64,000 nucleotides of DNA from Phytoseiulus persimilis (lineage: Eukaryota; Arthropoda; Arachnida; Mesostigmata; Phytoseiidae), in NCBI GenBank assembly GCA_037576195.1, contig CM075101.1, positions 51,584,001-51,648,000 of the forward strand, given 5' to 3'. The first letter of the stretch is position 1. Each line of letters starts with the position of its first letter. Position numbers and translations under genes: made by a program. Of this stretch, positions 24,756 to 36,547 are shown one piece after another. The notes under the pieces were generated by a model. The model was not told where the DNA came from and ran no database searches. It saw only the letters and a program-made list of their open reading frames with translations.

Positions 24756-27700
24756 ATGCTTCGGCTTCGCCACCTGCCATCTCCGCTTAGGAAGGGTCGC
24801 ACGGTCTTCGAACAAGATCGCTTCTTCCAATCCGGGAAGGGCTTGGCCGGCAAGAGAGAGAAGCTCAACCGTGAGCTACAGATCGTCGGCAGCAACAAAT
24901 CCGCGTACTCATATAGGTCTGTTGGGCTAGAACATTTCACTAAAAGATAGAAACCGAGAAATTCCCTCAACGTCAAACCATCGAGCGATCGACTTACGTA
25001 ACCCAAGCTCATGGGAATTGGCCAGCTAACAAGGATACGTCTTATCCGACTCCAGGAGTGAATTGCAGGGCGCCAAGAGAATCGTCGTCAAGTTGGGCAC
25101 AGCGGTTCTCACTCGTGAAGATAACTGCGGGCTCGCCCTTGGCAGAGTCGCCTCTATAGTCGAGCAAGTGGCTCAGCTGCATAACAATGGCAAGGTAACG
25201 AGTGAGGTCTTGCGGTTCTTTCCCGCTTCGTTGAACTTCGATTTGGAGGTGGGTGCGGATAGCTCTTGTTTGTTGTTCACAAAAACCCTGTTCTCTCATA
25301 AGGAAATGCTCGTCGTAACCTCTGGTGCGGTGGCCTTCGGCAAGCTGACATTATCTCAAGCGGCCCGTTTATCTATGTCAATGAGGGAAACTCTAACCGT
25401 CAGAACCGCCAATCCGATAGAGACAAAGAAAAGCTCGTTCGGGACGAGGTGGGTCGGAGTAACTCATGCGGGATATCGTTTCATACACAATGGAGTTGCG
25501 CGTTTCCTACAATTCCAATTCTAACCGAAATAGTCGTGACGGCTCTTTTTCCAGCGCCGCTGTGGGTCAGAGTGGTCTCATGGCTCTGTATGACGCTATG
25601 TTCAATCAATTCGGCGTCAAAATCGCTCAGGTAGCCCTCTGTAAATTGAAGTATCTGCGTCAGAGATACGACACGCTGATGCGCTCGAGAGCTTCGGAAC
25701 CATGCATCGCTTCCAGGTCCTGGTCACGAAACCCGATTTCTACAATCCTGAATCGAGGCATTGGCTGAGACAAACCCTACTGGAGCTGCTCTCATTGAAC
25801 ATCGTTCCGATTATAAACACAAACGACGCCGTATCGTCGCCAACATCGCATTTCGAGGAATCCCTGGAAAAGTGCGACGACCCTGCCTGTCATGTTACTC
25901 CCCAGATTCGCAGCTGCTTTTTTTCAAGGATGCGCAAGATTACAGCATCCCACCATCTCCAAGTCAGCAAAGCTTCGAAATAACCTCAAACTCGTTTTAT
26001 TCAGTCCTCACATCCAGGTTATCACGGACAACGATTCCCTGGCCGCGCATCTGGCAGCCGAAGCGAGAGCTGACCTGATGATAATGATGTCCAACGTAGA
26101 CGGAGTTTATAACCTGCCGCCAGGTCTGTATTTCGCTCCTTCGAGTGGATTTTATCGAAGACGTGTTTTTTCCATCTCGAAGCTCAGGGAAGCTCTCCGC
26201 TTGTCACTCATAGGACAGGACGGCTCCAAACTATTGCATACATTCTCCCCGAGCTTGAGGGAGAGTATCGTTTTCGGTGAGAAGTCAAAGGTCGGACTGG
26301 GGGGCATGGAAAGTAAAATTTCAGCAGCTACTTGGGCTCTGGACCGAGGTGAGATTTCACGAGCAACTATGACGTTCTTGAATGAGGAGGTACTCTGAAA
26401 CGGTTTCCGGTCATTTTCTCACGAGATTATATCAAACAAGGCGTGTCGGCCGTCATTTGCAACGGTTTCCAAGAAGGAGCGATCTCGCGTATCATCACTG
26501 GAAAGAAAGTTGGCACATTCTTCACAAAACACGAAACAAAGATGATCTCTCTTGAAAACCTAGCCGTTGATGCGAAAACAGGTGAGCTCCGACCACCAGA
26601 TACTCCTGCTCTCGCTGTCGTCGTGAGGTTCTCCGAAACGGGAGCGGCTTCTCTCATAATTTATATCTCCGTTTCGTTGCAGGATCGCGAACTCTCGAAT
26701 CGCTCTCTGGAGCCCAGCGAGGCGCTATTCTGCGTAAGTTGGCGGATCTACTGGTTGAGAGAAGTGATGAACTGCTGATAGCTAATGCGAAAGACCTCAG
26801 AGAGGCCGACGAGTCCGGACTCGAGAAGTCTTTGCTCGACAGGCTTTGTGAGTATTCAGTATATCTATCTGACGGCATCTCGATTCCGGAGTAGGACATG
26901 GGTACAGGCATAAGATACGCGTTCCTCCACTGTTCTCAAGAGTATCAGGTTGTTTCTTTGCTCAACGTAGCCTTGAGTCGTGCCAAGCTCGCGAATCTCG
27001 CCGACGGTATACGTTGCATTGCGGAAAAATGCGAGAATGATGATATCTTGGGGAAGGTGAGATCAGAGGAGAGAAGAGAAATTCGAATTGTTGTCGTCTT
27101 TCGAGAGAGTCAGATGAGAACTTGATGGTGTACGCCTTCACAGATCAACAGTCGGGTGCTCATCGCTGACGGAATCGAGTTGCAGCAGATCACAGTTCCG
27201 ATCGGTGTTCTGCTTGTCATCTTCGAGTCTCGCCCGGATTGTTTACCTCAAGTGAGTCATAGGGTGCTCTTAGGACTCCACGACTCCGGAGCGAGAATGA
27301 CGACAGAAACGAAATCATATGATGAGGAACTGTTCTTTCATTCATCAGGTGGCCTCGCTTGCCATCGCAACGGGCAACGGGCTTCTTCTGAAGGGTGGCA
27401 AAGAAGCTTTCCACTCGAATCGAGCACTGTACAGCTTAGTACAAGAAGCTCTCGGACAGTATAATGCCAACCAAGCGATTTCCCTCGTTTCCACTCGTGA
27501 AGATGTCGACGAGATTCTTAATGTGAGCTTGATGCTCTAGATGAAGCTAGAATCTCGAAGCAGAATCTCTCTGAATTATTCTTGGGAGCCTAAGACGAAT
27601 TTGTGATTTTTCTGAAAGATGGGGCAACATATCGACCTGATAATACCTCGAGGGTCCTCGGAGCTGGTGCGAACAATCCAGAACAAAGCAAAAGGTACTC

Positions 27701-28949
27701 CTGTGCTCGGTCATAGTGAAGGAGTCTGCCACGTTTTCGTGGACAAAGACGCCAACTTCGAAACAGCTTATAAAATCGGTGAGGTCTAACAGATTATAAT
27801 GCCTGCAATCAATGAATGGGAGTCACGAACGTATTTCTCATATGGCCGCTGCGGATTCCAGTTCGAGATGCCAAATGTGACTATCCCGCTGCTTGTAATG
27901 CCATGGAGACACTCCTGCTGCACAGAGAACTGATAGACTCGGAGTTCTTCACTACGATGTGCACTATTCTGAAAAAAGAAGGTGTAGGTTGCATTCTTAG
28001 CAAGTTTCACGCAGATAGCCTAGAGGATCCGAGCGTGTGGAGGTGTTATTTTCGGAAGAGGAGAAAAATGGAATTTCCTGCTTGATGGTATCTAAGAAAT
28101 TCCTAGGTCGCCGTGAATGCTGGACCTCGATTGTCTCAGCTTCTGACGTTCGGTCCTCCACCGACACGGTCGCTCAAGATCGAGTACTCGCGTCCGGAAT
28201 GCGCGATAGAAGTTGTCGATGACCTGAATCAAGCTATCGATCACATTAACTCCTACGGAAGCGGACACACTGACGCTATTGTTACGGAAAATGGTGAGGC
28301 TGTTATTGGAAGTTGTCGGATCGGACCTATTCCCTCAACGAAACGGGACTTTCCGGCTTGAACTACATTTGTTGGATTCGCTTACAGTCGGGGCTGCTGA
28401 GTGTTTCCTGAGGTCGGTGGACTCGGCATGCGTATTCCACAATGCATCTACGCGATTCGCCGATGGTTACAGATTCGGATTGGGAGCAGAGGTTTATGAT
28501 AGCTCGAATTGTTTGCCACGAATCGATTCTCTGTTCGAGTTCATGCGTAGCGAATCAGGTTCAGGGAAGTCACTATGTTTCACCGGTTTTCACATTCTAG
28601 GTTGGCATTTCTACTGCTCGAATACACGCTCGCGGACCCGTTGGCTTGGAAGGTCTCCTAACAACGAAATGGCAAATTCGTGGTAAGCTGGGTGGACACG
28701 TTGAACAATGAATTCTCCGCTTCTCACTTCTGAATAACATTCATGGTTCATGAAAACCGAATTTCATAATGATCCTCGCACCTCGTGGAATCGTGAGCAA
28801 ATCAACCCAGGTCCGAACCCACAGGCAGCGGAGACATCGTTGCCGACTTCAGCGACGGGAAAAGGAAGTATAGGCACGAAGCGTTGCCAACTTTCCGATC
28901 AAATGATGGAGCTCGTGACAGCAATTCTTCGATGGAAAGCTCGTCATAA
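24756..28949 (+). CDS. P5CS: Delta-1-pyrroline-5-carboxylate synthase, copy 2, mitochondrial form
   Basis: This is a tandem paralogue of the gene at 12631-16838, with the same two domains and the same 18 exons. Exons: 24756-24916, 25056-25194, 25303-25448, 25555-25630, 25717-25871, 26005-26123, 26214-26348, 26441-26581, 26683-26847, 26971-27056, 27144-27251, 27349-27522, 27619-27778, 27862-27983, 28107-28293, 28388-28491, 28601-28682, 28825-28949. They sum to 2385 nt, or 794 residues plus stop, the usual animal length. Exon 1 encodes about 54 residues rich in Arg, Lys and Leu with few acidic residues at the start ([15 protein letters not shown]), typical of a mitochondrial targeting peptide. 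It joins SYR to [14 protein letters not shown] as in vertebrate enzymes. Exon 16 carries the reductase catalytic-Cys motif [15 protein letters not shown]. The Ser-rich C-terminal tail is nine residues longer than in copy 1. Confidence 0.95.
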
Positions 28950-31480
28950 CGAAGCGGATTCGACAATTCTGAGGAACGCAGCAAGGTTCTGCGGAAACCG
29001 TCTGTGAGAGCTCCAGCAAGAGGTTCATTTGAGCGTCGTCGACCTGAACTCCCCGCGCGGCGGAAACATCATGAGCTGGCCTAAACCCATAGCGATAACA
29101 TCTTCCAAAATCGAACTAACTCCCATCAGCAATCCTTGAGAGCACCAGTGCACCTTACATTCGCAGTTTATCATCCATCGTTTCTCATTTCTGACACACT
29201 CGATCCCATCGTTTCGTTGAATAAAAACCGATTCCTCATTTCCTCAAATGTCAGTTGGTCGAAAAGATTCAAGTTTATATTCATTCCGCACCGCAACCGT
29301 CGCACCAGGGCATCATGCGCAAACCGTCAGCGCCTACTGAGTGAGTAGACGAAGAGGAGCCATGGGACATTCGATTTTCTCACCGACCATGGAAACTGCG
29401 CTCGATCGAATGTCCAATGTGTTTTCTTTACCTATTTCTGAGCTCGCTTGGCTAATACAACAATCCGATACAACCCCTCGTAATCATCTGTTTCCCCTCC
29501 AACAGAGGTCGATGAATGTGGGATTCTATGAAGTCCCAATCTTGAGGAGCGGTCCTTCCAGATGAAGAGCCAGAGCGTGCGCTTTCGCTCGGATCAATCC
29601 AGTGTCCATAGCGCTCCGCGCACACAGGCAGAGCAAGAGACGAGCCACGGGAATTATCATGACACAACCTTCCTGTGATCGAGGAAATCAGAAAAGCGTC
29701 AGACTTCTTCTCATGACAGAGCTGCGTAGCACGGAATCGGGGTGCCTCTCCCTACGAGACAAGGACAGAGCGCGCTTACCTCTAGTTCAATGATAACTTG
29801 ACGCACTTTGTCATCGTGTAAGCCTCCTTTACCTTCCTGCTCATGCAAGCTCCAAACAGAACTCACCTTGAATCGAAACAGATTTGCTTAGCGGACAGGT
29901 ACACATCGGTTCGACTCAATCGAAAACTTTTCCAAAATGGCATCACCAAAACTCACCAAAGCTGCAGTAGTTTTCGCCTCGTGCTCTCCATATCCTGCGT
30001 AGGCGAGAAGAACTCCATCAGCGTTGAGAAGCCTGTCACAAGTTCGACGAAAATTCTGAGTATTTCCAAAAGCTTTCCTCCGAAAAGGTTGCGGCAGTTT
30101 TCACGGCAGTCGATACTACTCACAGTGTGCTTTGGATGCCACCTGTATTCGCCTGAGTGAGAACCTTAACTAGAGCTTGACTCCGTAGCATCGCCATTGT
30201 GCCGGTTTTAGAGATCTGTCACTTCTCCGAGCGCAATATGCTTGAACTCCCAAATACTCGGAAACTGGAACCAAGTGTTCGTGCTCGACTGTTTTCATGA
30301 GAAGTCAGCTGATTGAAGATGGATGGATTGTTAGGGCTTACGTCGTCTCACGCCTGATAGGGCTCTCCGATGCGAAGTCGGCAATGATAGAATCGGCGGC
30401 GCTGTGATTCTTATTCGCTTCTGGCGGATCGGTGGTCAAGATGTGTAGGATTTTTTGTATAGACAGCTTTTGAGATCAGGATAATGAATCAGCCAATGAC
30501 GGGAAACAACGTCTGTGGTGTTTTCTTGAAGCATAACAAGGAAACCCGCAGAGTGAGATGTCTCCGAATACCCGAGCATGTTGCTCCATGCAGCCATGCT
30601 TGGTCGTGAAGATCTGAATACGGCACCGTTCCGCAGATTGCGAGTGCCCCAGCGTCGTGAGGAGACAACTTTCTCAGGAGTAGTCCACTGTGCTGCCACT
30701 CCCTGATACTACGATATACGAAAAGACCTTATGTGTAGTCTCCATGCCGTTGGCATTGACTTTTAGTTCCACCAGTCCCGGCAAAAACTTCGGGTCAGAG
30801 GTCTTCCTGCTCAATCCGAATCCACAACTGCACCTAGGACAATTCTGGCGGGGCACTAGCCTCCAGAAACTCAGCTTTGGTCTTGGCAAGTTTCAGGAGA
30901 AACGAAGGGCTCTGACCAGCCTCATGGAACATTAGGCGATTGTCAAACGCCAACCAATCAGAATCAGAAGTATGGAGGCTTCCAAATCGAGCTGCCCATT
31001 ATCTCAATGAACCAACACGGAATGTTGAAGGATTTCTCCGGTCCGGCCTCTCCAGCCCGCTGGAGGCAAACGCTGGGCATGCTCAGAGAAACCGGACCAC
31101 GCTATCGGCTGAATCCTCAAACGTAACCATCAGTTACTTCTTGAAGCCTGATCTTCTCATGTGCCTGGCCGCGGCAACTCCCATCCAATTTAGATGAGTG
31201 CGTCTCAGACTCGTTGAAACTTTCTCGAACCGAACTCATCCCATGGTGAAGATCATACATTTTCAGCTCTGGCACATTCAATCAGTGATATTCTGTGACC
31301 GGTCCCTGCGAGAGTCGCACTCATCGCGAGATTATCCAACTCGACATGAACTCAGGTTGTCATCTCGGTGGATATTGCAGGAAAATTATTGCCCAACATC
31401 GAACTCAATTCTCGAGCTCCGTTCAAAACATCGATTCTGATTGCTTATACGCCAGAAAACGCAGTCAACCTACTGCGGCT
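28950..31480. other. Intergenic or unassigned region
   Basis: I recognised no protein family here. A few frames (for example the one ending at 30935) have coding-like composition and could be upstream exons of the unidentified block at 31500-32326, but no splice chain could be built. Confidence 0.4.
29220..29225 (+). terminator. Possible P5CS copy 2 poly(A) signal (AATAAA)
   Basis: AATAAA lies about 270 nt after the stop codon of P5CS copy 2, on the coding strand. Confidence 0.35.
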
Positions 31481-31499
31481 TCGGAGCGTGGATCTGAAG

Positions 31500-32326
31500 A
31501 AGCCTATTCAAATTCGGGGTCAATGCCCTCATTCTTAATCTGGATATGAATGATGCGGATTTTCTGGAATTCTCGATGGGCCGCGTTGCAGTCCAAAGAT
31601 TCAGTGCGGTCATGCGCAGAGATTACGCTCATGTCGATACCGTTAGTGGTGACCCGCGATTGCGACGGCATACAGACAGTTATTGAGTTCCAGCCTCGCC
31701 GTGCACGATTCGACATGGTGCTATAGCGTGAGCAGAATCGTTGAGGAAACCCGAAAGGAACGGTCATCGAGAACGATTTGCGCGAAAATCGCCATCGACG
31801 ACGGATGCTACATGAGGAAGGGAGATGCTGCGGAGAAATACCTGACCGGGTGCGACCATAAGATTTGATTGAGGAAAAGGAGCGTATCCTGAATGGAATG
31901 CGACAACAGAATACGGTAGTTCTCACAATGGAGGTGGGACGCAGCTCTTCGTCACTCGAAACAGCTCTCCAAGGGAAAAGCCGAGCCCGCGACCGACTCC
32001 AGTCGATGGATTTATCTCTCAATCGATCTCGGAAATCCGCCTCGAAGTGAGCTTTCCAGGAATCCCGAAGGAAATCGACTCAGTGTAAATCGCGAGATTT
32101 CAATCGACGGGCATCGTAGATCCTCAAGATTCGGCTTTGGATCAAGTCAGCCGAGCCGTTAAGTTTAGACAACAATTCTGTGCACTCAGAATAAGTGTCA
32201 ATATTCCCCGAAGACGTGCGCAAGCAGGGCCAAAACTTTCGTTTAGTTACAGAAGAGTCTCCTTTGCAGGCAAGCGAAGTTCACCAGCAGATTTACATGA
32301 AAATCTCGCAGGAGCGCTTCATTTAG
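31500..32326 (+). CDS. Unidentified exon cluster, 3' end of an unknown gene
   Basis: Two blocks join cleanly: 31874-32082 (after an AG at 31872-31873, donor gtgtaa) and 32270-32326 (acceptor tttgcag, stop TAG). The first encodes a Ser/Pro-rich stretch (RNSSPREKPSPRPTPVDG) followed by EIRLEVSFPGIPKEIDS. The second encodes the 18-residue end ASEVHQQIYMKISQERFI. An upstream open block at about 31500-31690 (containing LFKFGVNALILNLDMND) may be another exon but its phase was not resolved. I do not recognise the protein. The proposed stop lies only 190 nt before the start codon of the downstream protease gene. Confidence 0.35.
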
Positions 32327-32471
32327 AATATAGAGTTTTGAAACGAGGTGAGAATGGAGGTGTACACGACGCTGCCAGATATGGCGAAGAAGATCAGTGG
32401 GCACATTGACATTGGACAGCCAGAGCCTGGGTCCTACGGTGAATGGAGCCAGTTTTCGAAGGAAAGGGATC

Positions 32472-32479
32472 TATAAAAG
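32472..32479 (+). promoter_or_regulatory. TATA box of the serine protease gene
   Basis: TATAAAAG lies 44 nt upstream of the protease start codon at 32516. A TATA box about 30 nt before the transcription start would leave a very short 5' UTR, which is common for highly expressed secreted digestive enzymes. The motif and its position are seen; its use is inferred. Confidence 0.5.
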
Positions 32480-32515
32480 AGACGAATTCTCTACACCGGC
32501 AATTCCGCAGCCGTG

Positions 32516-34041
32516 ATGCTGGTCCGAGGAGCAATAATCGGGGCCGTGTTTGCGGTTGCCAACGGACAAGGTATGTCATCCGGATATTTACACGTTCTGA
32601 ACATTCTAAGGCGGGAGGTCGCTGTCGGATTCTGTGCGGCGCTCAATCCGAGTGGAAAACAGCTCAACTTCTGACACGGATTGCAGGACAGTGTGGGCAG
32701 AGTTTGTACAGTGATCAAGAAAATGAGAGAATCGTAGGAGGCCAGGAAGCGAACGCTGGAGAATGGCCCTGGCAGGTAAATGGAACTTTGCCCAAGTACA
32801 GGGCCTTCGAAGAGTCCTGGAGTTCCGAAACTGTATTCCCTATACTCATTTCAACAAGGAGTACCTCTCAATCCGACAGGTGTCCTTGCGGAGAGTAGGT
32901 CGAGATGGCAGAACTCGTCATTTCTGCGGAGGCGCCCTTCTGTCCGACAAGTGGATGGCTACCGCTGCTCACTGCGTCGTCAAGTTAGTTGGCCCTACTG
33001 TACCGATCAGGAATATGATCATTTGAGGGTTCTCTGTCTGATACGTTTCGAGTGACCATTCAATCCGGATACGCTCTCCTCCTCAGCAATTATGGCGCCG
33101 TAGTTTCTCCTGCATCGACAATCAAGGTGCGAGTCGGGGAGCACGATCAAAACGTTCTCGAAAATCAGGAAATCCAAGTGGACGCCGGAAAAATCTTCAA
33201 ATACCCGAGTTATCAAGGTTACAACTACGACATCGCACTCATCAAGCTTTCGAAGAGGGTGAGGAAATGGATACGAAGCAATCAAGTCCAGTCTATCGTC
33301 AGGTTTTCTTAGACTTGGATTTAAGTATACCCGATTGTCTCTGCTGGCGGAAGCAGCGTTGAAAATACCACGGAATTTTCCAGGTACGACTCTCGGCCAG
33401 AGTTCGTCCGATCTGCCTCCCCAGCCCCACTGACAACTTCGAGAATAACAATTGCGTCTCGACGGGATGGGGAGCCACAACTTCGGGCGGCGGGGCGCCA
33501 TCCTCGAATTTGAGAAAGGTAGCGCCACTCGAGACTGCTAATCTTATTGCCGATGACTTTTGGGATGGAGGTGGAATGTCAACGAACTTTCGAAACTCTT
33601 TTATATGAGATTTTTCCTCCGTCTCTTCAAGGTCTCCGTGCCAGTTTTCAACAACGACGTGTGCGCCGCCCCTTACCTCAGCAAGTTCCGGATCACCATT
33701 CAGCCGTGGCACCTTTGCGCCGGAGCTATCGAAGGCGGGCGGGGATCTTGTTATGTAAGTCGATGTGAACTTTCGTCACGCGTAGCGTCTTCCAAAATTA
33801 TCTAGTATTCTAAAAATGATGATCAGGAAGCGAGACACCTCTATGACACGAGGTGAATACGGTTCTCCCTTTTCAGGGTGACTCCGGAGGGCCTTTCCAG
33901 TGTCGTAAAGCCGATGGTCAATGGTATCTGGCCGGTTTGGTATCGTTCGGTTCCGGTTGCGCTCACAAGGGGTACCCAGATGTTTATGCTAGGGTGACAC
34001 ACTTCTTGGACTGGATTCAGGAAACCATGGCGCAGAACTGA
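32516..34041 (+). CDS. Secreted S1-family serine protease with Gly189/Asp226 pocket
   Basis: Exons 32516-32570, 32687-32775, 32880-32983, 33087-33258, 33384-33518, 33632-33754 and 33877-34041 sum to 843 nt, or 280 residues. Residues 1-18 form a hydrophobic signal peptide ([18 protein letters not shown]). A short propeptide with CGQSL ends at the activation site R-IVGG. The catalytic triad is complete: His in TAAHC, Asp in YDIAL, Ser in GDSGGP. In chymotrypsin numbering the residue six before the catalytic Ser is Gly (RGSCY-GDSGG) where trypsin has Asp189. Position 226 is Asp (YPDVYARV) where trypsin has Gly. So it is not a simple trypsin: the G189/D226 swap is that of brachyurin (crab collagenase), which cleaves with broad specificity. 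The role is probably digestive or extracellular. Single domain; no CLIP, CUB or kringle. Confidence 0.93.
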
Positions 34042-34098
34042 TCTATTTATTAGTTACTGGAGCCGCATGGAAATGATCGTCGAAGTTTTGAGCTCATG

Positions 34099-34104
34099 AA
34101 TAAA
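34099..34104 (+). terminator. Poly(A) signal of the serine protease gene (AATAAA)
   Basis: AATAAA lies 58 nt after the protease stop codon (34039-34041). Confidence 0.6.
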
Positions 34105-36547
34105 CGGGCCAGTTCGGTCATCTCCACGTCGGAATCGAGGATGTCATTCTTTTCTCAAAGAAGAGCTCTCTTTTGCCTCCCACGCAACCCATCTCCGCTA
34201 CATTTCTGCTCCCTGCCTTCTCGGATGAAAGGAGTAGCCCAGTCAGAGTCTCACCTCTTGGCAATGTTCCTCGTCAACCAAACGAGGGGCCCTCTGAAAT
34301 CTCAGCCTAAACTGGGAATGGACCTAGAATGTGAGATGTGACTGATTCTCCGTCCCGGGGAAGCCCTATCCAACGTTTGACACAACAGATTGAAAACGAC
34401 CGTGCTTATCACCGTCGAAGCCTGGTGACTTTCTAGCTTCGCGGCAGGAAAGCTCCATATCCAAATGATCGCTGACTCACTCTCCGAATGCTCAGTAAAT
34501 ATCTCTCGTGGCTTTCCAGCGCTATTTATTACATCATTAATCTCACACTCCGTTGCTGTGGAACAGCGTTTCCGTTGTATAATAACACACTCCGTCAGCG
34601 TCATCGCTTCGGAATATTGCAGCGGCCCCGAAGAAACAGCACGAAACAACTCGGATTTTTATCGGATATTTCCATTTGATACTCCGAGCAAATAAATACA
34701 TCATAATAAGGAAAATGATAAGCTCTGTTCTCTCTTTGATCGGGTGCATCCGACGCCAACTCTAGAAGACTGTTGGGATCAACGGGGGAACACAAGGCGC
34801 TGTTCACGCCAGATTGAATGATCAAAGTGAGTGATGACCTCCACCACCGTCGTAAGTTTGTCAGGTATTGCGTGTGGATAATAAATACAAACATAGCCGG
34901 CAGGTCAATCCTGGATCGCTCAACACCGAACGCTGATTTACCTCAGCACTTGCGAATTCTTTCGGTCATAAACTATCGTGGTCGGATATATTCCAATGAA
35001 CGAGTTCGACGGTATCTGGAAGAAGCGTGGCTGGAGACATCAAACTGATGACACAAAATTTGAAAGTCATCGGGGACTTCGCGCGGATCTTCACAGCGCT
35101 CGATTCCCGAGTAGCTAGCTCAGCCGCCACACTGCGAGCAAGAACCAGAGAGCTATTCCACACCACTAATTGAAACGGTTCAGTCTACTCTGTGCGCTGT
35201 TTGCAACATCTCTCAGTTAGATCACAGAACTGTTTCCCATGATAACGACATGCGGCTGACTCCTCCCGGGAATCCTGACGAACTATGAAGTTGTACTCTC
35301 ATAGATTCTCAAAGTTCGTTTCGGTTTCAAGTTCGGAGTTCCAACTGTCGCCTCTCAATTCTTCACAGCCCCCATCGGAAGATTTCCGAGTTTTCGTCGT
35401 TATTTAGACTGCGTGAGCGGAAGAACACCAGTCGATGATAAAGTATTGAACAAGGGTGCGGATCTGCGTCAGGAATTCGAACGTTCGGATCCCGATAGTG
35501 GACACTTGACTTGATTGCAGATTCCGTTCCCGCGGAGGACTCCCAGATCCATGAGGACTCCGAAGAGCTCACGTCAATCAATGCCGTCACAGTCCTGCGA
35601 TTGGAGAAGAACGGCGTTCTCGTCCAGAGCTACGTTGAACAAGAGCGCGTTCTCATTCGTGTCCACTGGGGCGGAATTTTCGGCGTTAACGATTGGATTC
35701 ATGGGGAGTATATGACATACTGAAGGCACTGGCGGAGATAGAAGAGTGGTACCTGAAAGGGCGAGGGAGTTTCCGGAACGTTCGTCGAAATTTCATGCTG
35801 AGGGGACACCGTATTCATTTGGAAACGAACCGTTGGGAGCCCTCGTCGCTGCTTGGGCCGTTATCACAGTTGTAGGTGCAGAGTTGGTCAAGGCTGCTCG
35901 AGAACTCTCCAATGTCCCGCTCGACGTTTGCAGAACACCGCATGATATACCATCCAGAGACATCGGAGCCATCGCATATGGAGACATGACCAATGTTGAT
36001 CTCCCTGGAACGGAATATATTCACGTCAGAACAGGTGATCTCTTCCGAAAAGGCACACAGAGTTTTGCTGGAATGATTTCAGACGCAATGCGCTCCCCTC
36101 CCCGCAGATCGAGATGAAGCTCCCACGGATGCAACGACACCGAAGCAGAGCCCAACGGAGCAAATCCGGAGTTCGATATCTGTCGAGCCATCTCGAATCT
36201 CGTGTACCCGATTCTCCCTGTGAGAAAAGTTCGTGCTTCTGAGCGAATTTCGATCCAGGGTAGACTCCGGCAACAATCATCCCGGGAAACGATTCCGTGA
36301 AGGTAGTAGTGTCATTAACGAATGGTCATGAAACCCACGCAAGTGAGGAACTACGAAATTCATATTCTTGATTCCGAGGTGTATGTTTGAACAGTTGCAA
36401 TCGCATCTCCGCACGCATGGGTTCAAATTTCTCCAAAGGCTGCGCCCCACAGGCGGGATGGTGAATTCGAAGGGGACGCGTACTGACAGCGCAAGTCTGG
36501 ACTTCTGCCAATTTCACCTTGTGATTGGTTCAGATCCCGGCTCGGAC
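34105..36547. other. Unassigned region between protease and the minus-strand gene
   Basis: No recognised family. Open frames on both strands overlap at 35510-36120 (for example a 123-codon plus-strand frame at 35746-36117) without splice support. Downstream exons of the minus-strand low-complexity gene at 36548-38557 may lie here but could not be identified. Confidence 0.4.

Noticed and set aside
35746..36117. 123-codon plus-strand frame overlapping minus-strand frames
   Set aside because: No motif, no splice or promoter context, and equally open frames on the opposite strand.
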